NCBI GenBank assembly: GCA_963920575.1
Contig: OY986971.1
Location: forward strand, 3,883,340 to 3,947,339
Direction: 5' to 3'
Length of the DNA: 64,000 bases
Origin: Narthecium ossifragum
Taxonomy: Eukaryota > Streptophyta > Magnoliopsida > Dioscoreales > Nartheciaceae
Made by a program: the position numbers and the translations under genes. The stretch's first letter is position 1. Each line of letters starts with the position of its first letter. Shown in pieces: positions 57,558-64,000 of the stretch. The notes beneath the pieces were generated by a model. That model saw only the letters and a list, made by a program, of their open reading frames with translations, searched no databases and was not told where the DNA came from.

Positions 57558-58856
57558 CTAATCCGACTGCCCGGCTGCTGGGATGGAGGTGTCCACAACT
57601 GGCTGGTCCGCCGGTAGAGTGCTGACATCCTCCGTCTGCGTGGAGGTCGAAACAGTAACTGCCGTAGGGCCATCAGGACATATTTTTGCTAAATATGCCA
57701 AGACTTGTCGCAAGTCCTGGCGAATTTCCTGATGAGATGACGTGACATCCACCCTGAGGTTGTGCAAAGAATGTTCAACTTCCTCCAACCGTGTGTTCAT
57801 AGAGAGGCGAAAATCCTCCAATTCGGAAATTGAATCATCCTCCGAAGGGGATGATGGGACCTATGGATTAGGCTCAGGTGCTGAAGGTGGAAGAGGAACA
57901 ACTAGTGGAACAGGCTGCCTACTAGCTAGAATGGAAACAATTTCCTGTTGAGCTTTAGCCATTTTAGAAATGACCTTGCTCCAGGTACTTTGGCCAAAGA
58001 AGGAAGAGGATGGGGCCTCCATACTAGGTTCATCAGCAGGAAACCAAGATTGACGCGCAAGGAAAGCAGATATGAGACAAGGATGTGGAAATGGCTTTGT
58101 CTTGTTCTTGTTATCAGCATTTTTATGAAAATACTCCATGTCATTGAGAATTAGGGATGGAAACGGAATGGAGAAATTATGAAGGAGACACCACAAAACC
58201 CATAACCAATCACCTATGCGGCGTTGAGGATGGGCTGTCTGAAAAACATTCCGACGTAGAACATCATCGATGAACCACAATTGTTCATCTAGTTCACGTC
58301 GGAAAATCTCGCCAGTGTAAGCTCGTACTGGGACGATTTCAGACGCAACCCATTTTCGAACGGTGGCATCATAAGGGGTAGCAGGGGATGCGATAGGAAT
58401 ATCTAAAATTTTACTGATGGTTTTAGCTATGAAAACTACAGGATGACCCAAGATTTTTGATGTAAACCCTGGGCAATTTGTATTCTTAGATGACTCTGGT
58501 GGGATAATTTCCAAATTTTGATAGAAAAGCCGGATTAACCTAGGATAAATGATTCTACTTGGTGAGCAAAGCCCTAAAGCTCGGTGTTGCTCCAAAAAAC
58601 GAATCGAAGCTACTGATTGTGCATGCTTGCGGAAGAACGGAATGTCAAATTGGAATTCAAATTCAAAGTCACGGTTTTTCCAAAGTTCAAGAACAACATC
58701 ACCAGTTGTATCTGGCTCTGAAACTCGAATGCGCTTGCTTGGTGATTGAGGAGGTGGTGAAGAGGAGGCGGACGATTTTGCCGATGAAGAAGCACCCGGA
58801 GCACCACGTTTCTTCTCCGGCGTCTTCTTGTTTGCAAGCTGCTTCTTTGGCCTCAT
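57558..58856 (-). pseudogene. extra 3' ORF of the Athila-type element ('putative plant transposon protein' type), one in-frame stop
   Basis: It starts MRPKKQLANKKTPEKKRG, a basic, Ser-rich leader, followed by a globular part (FEFEFQFDIPFFRKHAQSVA, IRFLEQHRALGLCSPSRIIY, ATPYDATVRKWVASEIVPVR, RIGDWLWVLWCLLHNFSIPF). I place it with the plant proteins annotated as putative plant transposon protein, which occur 3' of pol in Athila elements; their function is not known. After 331 codons an in-frame TAG lies at 57861-57863, and the same frame then stays open for about 100 further codons with a coiled-coil-like part (FRLSMNTRLEEVEHSLHNLR) to 57558. There is no transmembrane segment, so I do not call it an envelope protein. 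Confidence 0.7.
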
Positions 58857-59875
58857 GGCAACTAGGATGACGAGTGGATGTGTGGTGGAGAATCCTGGTA
58901 GCTAGGGACGTCGGTAATCGCCGGAGATGTGAGAGGGAAGAAGAGAGACGGGAGAGCGTCGGAGGAAGAAATGGGCAAGACTTGACCTAACTGACGCACC
59001 AACGCCTTTAAGTGTGTTTTTAGTAGAGTTTGGATCGATCCAATTAGGACTTGGATCGATCCCAGACACGTGTCATGCTCGCAGATGGTGACTTGAGTGA
59101 TGTGGCAAGGGTCTTGATCGATCCCAATTAGACAAGGATCGATCCAAATGGTGACAGAACGACCCTTTCTGGAGGTCATGTTTGATCGATCCAAACAAGG
59201 GTTTGTATCGATCCAAACACAAGGTTCCGCATAGATCCAGGACAATTTGGATCGATCCAAATTAAATGTGGATCGATCCAACCAGTGACAGAACGGCTCT
59301 TTTTGGAGGTCATGTTGGATCGATCCAACTAAGGGTTTGTATCGATCCGAACACACGGTTCCTGATCGATCCAGGACAATTTGGATCGATCCAAATTGTC
59401 CCACCAAGTATTGTGCTTACTGAAAGAAAAATGTGGATCGATCCTACTTAATGTGGATCGATCCACCCTGGAGCGTGAATTTTAAAGCATCAGAAAAATT
59501 GTATAAAAATACAAGATTTCACTTCAAGATGAATTCTAACTTCTATTTCACCTCAATTTCAATCATTCATGAAAAATAGAGTAGCACAATCACAAATACA
59601 ATCATGAATGCCATGACTCAAGATCAAACATACACAATTTTTCACTCAAACAACCATGAACACTCTCAAAATAAAAAATAAAAACTACACACTAATCAAC
59701 AGAAATACAGATAACAGAAATACACTAAAAACAATCATGCATTGAACAAAACACTAAAAAGATCATACATGCATACAGTCTCAAGAAGAAAAACACTCCA
59801 AATCAAGCATTCATACTAAAGAACTAAAAAAAATCATTCATACATGCAATCTACAACCGAACTAATCCTCAAAAA
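58857..59875. other. non-coding spacer of the retrotransposon with a second palindrome array
   Basis: It lies between the stop of pol and the start of the 3' ORF. Long frames here exist only because GGATCGATCC repeats read as IDP/DRS peptides. The array is at 59032-59464; 59490-59870 is AT-rich. Confidence 0.7.
59032..59464. repeat. second array of paired GGATCGATCC palindromes (some diverged)
   Basis: Starts: 59032/59053, 59115/59136, 59183/59205, 59229/59249/59270, 59317/59339, 59363/59383 and 59435/59455. Spacing is 20-22 bp in every case. Several members carry one change (TGATCGATCC, GTATCGATCC). Flanking sequence differs from the LTR array. Confidence 0.95.
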
Positions 59876-62800
59876 TCAATTTTTACACTCTTGGGGTACT
59901 TCCAACATCATTGTAGCCTCTATGGGAAGATCCATAACGGCATTATCAATATAGGGCTTCAATCGTTGGCCATTTACCATGAAACTATGTCCAGATTTTG
60001 GATGTTGAATTTCTATAGCTCCATGGGGAAAAATTCGAGTAATCACAAAAGGTCCAGTCCATCTCGATTTCAGTTTGCCCGGAAAAAGTCGAAGACGTGC
60101 ATTAAAGAGCCAAACGTTTTGTCCAACTGTGAATGTTTTTCGTTTAATAAATTTATCATGCAACTCTTTGGTGTGAGCTTTATAAATCATGGAGTTTTCA
60201 TATGCTTCATTTCTAAGTTCCTCCAATTCATTTATTTGAAGTTTCCTATGTCTTGATGTATCATTTGGTTCATAATTAAGTTGTTTAATAGCCCAATAAG
60301 CCCGATGTTGAATTTCCACCGGTAGATGGCATGGTTTGCTAAAGACCAAACGGAATGGTGACATCCCAATTGGTGTTTTATAAGCGGTTCTATACGCCCA
60401 TAATGCATCATTGAGCTTTAACGCCCAATCTTTCCGGTCAATTCTCACAATTTTCTCTAAAATACGCTTAATTTGCCGATTTGAAACTTCCACTTGGCCA
60501 CTTGTTTGAGGGTGATAAGGAGTGGCTACTTTATGTGTAATCCCGTATTTCTTAAGCAAGGCATTAAAATGATGATTTGTAAAGTGAGATCCCCCATCAC
60601 TTATGATCACTCTAGGAAATCCAAAACGTGTAAAAATATTAGCTTGAACAAATTTCAACACAACTTTGTGATCATTAGTCTTAGTGGGTATTGCTTCAAC
60701 CCATTTAGACACATAATCAACTCCTACTAAGATATAGGAATACCCATTCGAAGGAGGAAATGGTCCCATGAAGTCTATCCCCCAAACATCAAAAATTTCA
60801 CATACTAGAATAGGATGTTGGGGCATTTCATCTTTTTTAGAAATTGTGCCAACTTGTTGGCATCTAAGACAAGATTTAGCAAAATTATGGGAATCTTTAA
60901 AAATCGTTGGCCAATAAAAACCACATTCAAAGATTTTTGCCGCAGTCTTTCTTCCAGAAAAGTGCCCTCCACACGGGTGAGAATGGCAAAATGTGAGAAT
61001 AGACTCGATTTCCGATTCCGGAACGCATTTTCTTAGCATTTGATCGGGGCAACGTTTGAATAAATAAGGATCATGCCAAAAATAGGAGTTGATGTGAGAA
61101 AAGAACTTGGTTCGGTCACCCTTAGACCAAGAGGTTGGAATTTGGCCAGTGACTAAATAGTTGACGATATGAGCAAACCATGGATTGCATGCTTGACTAA
61201 TTGCTAAAAGAAATTCATCGGGAAATGCATCATGAACTGGTGTCGAATCAAGAATAACATCGGATGGAAGCCGAGAGAGATGATCGGCAACAACATTAGA
61301 CGATCCCTTCTTATCTCTTAATTCAAAATCAAATTCTTGAAGAAGTAAAACCCAATGAATTAGTCTAGGCTTTGAATCTTTTTTGGTAACTAAATATCTC
61401 AAGGCAGCATGATCGGTGAAAATGATGACTTTTGATCCAAGAAGATACGATCGGAATTTTTCAAGTGCAAAAACTACTGCTAAAAGTTCTTTTTCAGTTG
61501 TGGTGTAATTAAGTTGGGCATCAATCAAAGTTTTACTTGCATAACAAATCACACGGGGAAGTTTGTCAACCCGTTGTCCCAACACGGCACCCAAAGCAAA
61601 ATCGGATACATCACACATTAATTCGAATGGAAGTGAATAGTCCGGTGGATGAACAATAGGAGCCGAGGAAAGAGCATCACGAAGAATGGTAAAGGCCTGA
61701 AGACATGAGTCATCAAAAATAAACGGTGCCTCCTTTGCAAGCAAGGTACATAAAGGCCGTGAGATTTTACTAAAATCTTTAATAAAACGTCGGTAAAAAC
61801 CCGCATGGCCTAAAAAAGAACGAATTTGTCGAACCGATGAAGGAGGTGGAAGTTTTAAAATGATTTCAAGTTTAGCTTTATCGACTTCAATTCCTCTTTT
61901 AGAAATCACATGTCCCAAGACAATACCCTCTTGGACCATAAAGTGGCTTTTCTCCCAACTTAAAACTAAGTTGGTCTCTTCACATCTTTTTAAAACCTTT
62001 TTAAGATTTGTCAAGCAAGATTCAAATGTTTGTCCAAAAACGGAGAAGTCATCCATGAAAATTTCTAAAAAATGTTCAATCATATCTCCAAAGATTGAAA
62101 TCATACATCTTTGAAAGGTTGTCGGTGCGTTACACAAACCAAAAGGCATTCTTCGGTATGAAAAAGTGCCGAAAGGACATGTAAATGTAGTTTTCTCTTG
62201 ATCTCTAGGATCAATGGCTATTTGATTATAGCCCGAATATCCATCAAGAAAACAATAGTAACTTTGCCCCGCCAATCTTTCTAAGATTTGATCAATAAAT
62301 GGAAGTGGAAAATGATCTTTTCTAGTGAAAGAATTTAATTTTCTATAATCAATACATACTCGCCAACCTGTGGTTTGACGAGTAGTGATGCTTTCTCCTT
62401 TTTCATTTTTTATTACAGTGATGCCCGATTTCTTTGGCACCACTTGAGTAGGACTCACCCATTTTGAATCCGATATGGGGTAAATAATACCCGCATCCAA
62501 GAGTTTAACCACTTCTTTTAAAACCACTTCTTTCATATTAGGGTTCAACCTTCTTTGAAATTCCCTTACTGTTTTAGATTCGTCCTCAAGATTAATGCGA
62601 TGCATACATATGGTAGGATCAATGCCTCTAAGATCAGCGATTGACCACCCAATCGCTCTCTTATGCATGTTAAGTATTTTCAATAATTCCTCCTCTTGTG
62701 AACTTGACAAAGATGAAGAAATGATTACCGGTAAGGTTGAGTTGGACCCAAGGAAAGCATATTTGAGGTTCGAAGGAAGAGGCTTCAACTCAAGGTTTGG

Positions 62801-63337
62801 AGGTTGTACTAGTGAAGGAAGCGACGGAGAAGATGATGTACTAGGCAATGGTTCAAAATATGGTTTTCTTATTGACATCTCACAAATCTCATCACATAAA
62901 TCCACATTCAAAGCCATTGATGTATTAACACACAACATAGAGTCATACATTTCTTCACACATGTCATACACATTTTCATCAATCAATGTTGTGGTCATAA
63001 TATCTTCCACCTCTTCATCCATATAATCAACACAATCAACCAAGAAACAATCATTGTCACACGATGGAAACTTAGAAGCATGAAAGATATTTAATCTCAT
63101 TTCCATATTACCAAAGGTGACGGTCATCACCCTATTCCTACAATTAATCAATGCATTGGCCGTAGTTAAGAATGGGCGACCTAAAATGATTGGTACCTTT
63201 TTCTTAAGTTTCATTCCGGGTTCCATATCAAGAACAACAAAATCCACCGGAAAAACTGCTTGCTCTACCTTAACCAATACATCTTCAACTATGCCCCTAG
63301 GTTTTTTAATTGACCTATCGGCAAGTTGGAGTGTCAT
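59876..63337 (-). CDS. gypsy pol polyprotein: end of protease, reverse transcriptase, RNase H, integrase
   Basis: The 1153-codon frame is uninterrupted. Residues ~48-57 hold the protease ILGRPFL motif; the Asp active site is on the preceding frame. RT spans ~270-475, with [42 protein letters not shown] and catalytic FMDD at 427-430. RNase H follows ([40 protein letters not shown]). Integrase begins with the HHCC-type zinc finger ([21 protein letters not shown]) and has [22 protein letters not shown] and [20 protein letters not shown] for the DDE triad. There is no chromodomain, in keeping with Athila/Tat rather than chromoviruses. The annotated Met is internal: the family frame runs on from the upstream ORF through a TGA at 63356-63358. 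Confidence 0.93.
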   Translation of the reverse strand: MTLQLADRSIKKPRGIVEDVLVKVEQAVFPVDFVVLDMEPGMKLKKKVPIILGRPFLTTANALINCRNRVMTVTFGNMEMRLNIFHASKFPSCDNDCFLVDCVDYMDEEVEDIMTTTLIDENVYDMCEEMYDSMLCVNTSMALNVDLCDEICEMSIRKPYFEPLPSTSSSPSLPSLVQPPNLELKPLPSNLKYAFLGSNSTLPVIISSSLSSSQEEELLKILNMHKRAIGWSIADLRGIDPTICMHRINLEDESKTVREFQRRLNPNMKEVVLKEVVKLLDAGIIYPISDSKWVSPTQVVPKKSGITVIKNEKGESITTRQTTGWRVCIDYRKLNSFTRKDHFPLPFIDQILERLAGQSYYCFLDGYSGYNQIAIDPRDQEKTTFTCPFGTFSYRRMPFGLCNAPTTFQRCMISIFGDMIEHFLEIFMDDFSVFGQTFESCLTNLKKVLKRCEETNLVLSWEKSHFMVQEGIVLGHVISKRGIEVDKAKLEIILKLPPPSSVRQIRSFLGHAGFYRRFIKDFSKISRPLCTLLAKEAPFIFDDSCLQAFTILRDALSSAPIVHPPDYSLPFELMCDVSDFALGAVLGQRVDKLPRVICYASKTLIDAQLNYTTTEKELLAVVFALEKFRSYLLGSKVIIFTDHAALRYLVTKKDSKPRLIHWVLLLQEFDFELRDKKGSSNVVADHLSRLPSDVILDSTPVHDAFPDEFLLAISQACNPWFAHIVNYLVTGQIPTSWSKGDRTKFFSHINSYFWHDPYLFKRCPDQMLRKCVPESEIESILTFCHSHPCGGHFSGRKTAAKIFECGFYWPTIFKDSHNFAKSCLRCQQVGTISKKDEMPQHPILVCEIFDVWGIDFMGPFPPSNGYSYILVGVDYVSKWVEAIPTKTNDHKVVLKFVQANIFTRFGFPRVIISDGGSHFTNHHFNALLKKYGITHKVATPYHPQTSGQVEVSNRQIKRILEKIVRIDRKDWALKLNDALWAYRTAYKTPIGMSPFRLVFSKPCHLPVEIQHRAYWAIKQLNYEPNDTSRHRKLQINELEELRNEAYENSMIYKAHTKELHDKFIKRKTFTVGQNVWLFNARLRLFPGKLKSRWTGPFVITRIFPHGAIEIQHPKSGHSFMVNGQRLKPYIDNAVMDLPIEATMMLEVPQECKN

Positions 63338-63355
63338 TGTCGTAGGTTGAAGTTC

Positions 63356-64000
63356 TCAAATCCCATATTCACAATATAGAGAATAGGGTAAAAGATTTAC
63401 ACTTGCTCCTAAATCAAGCAATGCATTTTCAATCAATTTATCCCCTATAATGCATGAAATGGTTGGTGTTCCGGGGTCCTTGAGTTTAGGAGGTGTATCA
63501 AATTTAAGAATTGAACTTACTTGCTCGGTTAAAAGAATTTTTTTAGACACATGAGACCGAGTTTGGCGTTTATGTGTGCAAAGTTCTTTAAGAAATTTAG
63601 CGTATGATGGTATTTGTTTAATCGCATCAATTAAAGGAAGATTAATTTGAACCTTCTTAAAAATTTCCATCATGTCTTCTAGCTTTTGATTCTTGAAAGG
63701 AGGTGATGAAGGATTGATTAAAGCCGATGGAAATGGAGCTTTTGGAATGTAATTTTTAATAGATGGTTCATTTTCCATTAGTGGTGACTCAATAGGCTTT
63801 GATAACAACTCATGACTCGATGATGGCTTATGAGATGCATGAGATGTATTAGACTCATGAACAATATGTGACGATGGAGATGCATGTTCATGTTCTACTT
63901 CTTTAGGCATTTCGACATTGTTATAAGTCTTTCCACTTTTTAGAGAGGTTACCGCTTGTACCTCTTCATGGGTCGATTCAACACAATGTTGGCCTTTAGG
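63356..64000 (-). pseudogene. gag C-terminus and protease active site, partial, ended by a TGA
   Basis: The frame is open to the window edge, so the true start is outside. It reads through QAVTSLKSGKTYNNVE, the junction phrase typical of Athila gag, then a His/Ser-rich linker, IKQIPSYAKFLKELCTHKRQ, and the protease core ALLDLGASVNLLPYSLYCEY with the catalytic Asp written here as DLGAS (usual D-T/S/L-GA). It stops at TGA 63356-63358; pol continues in the same frame six codons later. The stop separates the protease active site from pol in this copy. Confidence 0.85.

Larger units (their letters stand above)
53766..64000 (-). mobile_element. Ty3/gypsy Athila-type LTR retrotransposon, truncated by the window edge
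   Basis: On the minus strand the order is gag/protease (open at the window edge), pol, a palindrome-rich spacer, an extra 3' ORF, a long non-coding region, polypurine tract and 3' LTR. A pol followed by a further ORF before the LTR is the Athila layout. The 5' LTR and most of gag lie right of the window. Two in-frame stops interrupt the reading frames, so this copy is not autonomous in its present form. Because one end is out of view, no target-site duplication can be read. Confidence 0.88.

Overview
The window is nuclear DNA from a flowering plant. It holds intron-rich genes with plant-only products (TGA bZIP factor, class I formin, GPI-anchored lipid transfer protein, BAH/agenet protein, plastid membrane protein) in about 60% AT DNA full of plant transposon remnants. 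The species cannot be fixed from sequence alone; the gene styles would suit a non-grass monocot, but that is a guess. There is no prokaryotic content, no CRISPR array, and I saw no rRNA or tRNA gene.

Layout. 0.4-3.2 kb: 5' part of a CCR4-type deadenylase-like gene (minus). 3.3-10.4 kb: transposon graveyard: a TIR element carrying a 105-bp tandem array, a hAT transposase relic, a 200-N gap, a Copia LTR, and the end of a CACTA element. 10.4-14.1 kb: plastid membrane protein gene (plus). 14.1-24.8 kb: mostly unannotatable, with a Copia LTR fragment, a LINE fragment, microsatellites and a Mutator-like element nested in an older element. 24.9-30.1 kb: BAH/agenet chromatin protein (plus). 31.1-31.8 kb: lipid transfer protein (minus), divergent from a heavy-metal-associated-domain gene at 32.4-32.9 kb (plus). 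34.1-36.5 kb: class I formin (plus). 38.1-47.5 kb: a decayed asparagine synthetase locus (minus) with LINE insertions and an inverted gene-fragment mosaic beside it. 48.6-52.1 kb: TGA-type bZIP gene (minus). 52.6-53.8 kb: GC-rich low-complexity block. 53.8-64.0 kb: a Ty3/gypsy Athila-type retrotransposon (minus) running off the right edge.

Main observations. (1) The Athila-type element carries arrays of the palindrome GGATCGATCC in pairs set 20-22 bp apart (21 bp for all six pairs in the LTR), present both in the LTR and in an internal non-coding region. (2) Copia LTR pieces at 7.5 and 16.1 kb carry related 22-bp inverted repeats. (3) Four 5'-truncated LINE copies have readable target-site duplications, and the family shares a small AGCC/GGCT stem-loop before the A-tail. 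(4) The asparagine synthetase copy keeps good splice sites but has lost exons and changed key catalytic residues. (5) Three genes each need a GC-AG intron to keep their reading frame. (6) A TGA exon and an asparagine synthetase intron segment recur together, inverted, at 38.5-39.2 kb.

The host genes are not an operon and show no common pathway; each is a separate plant locus. Exon boundaries were derived by hand from splice signals, phase and protein-family expectation, not from transcripts. Several small ORFs in the window start on GTG or TTG; for plant genes I moved starts to ATG.
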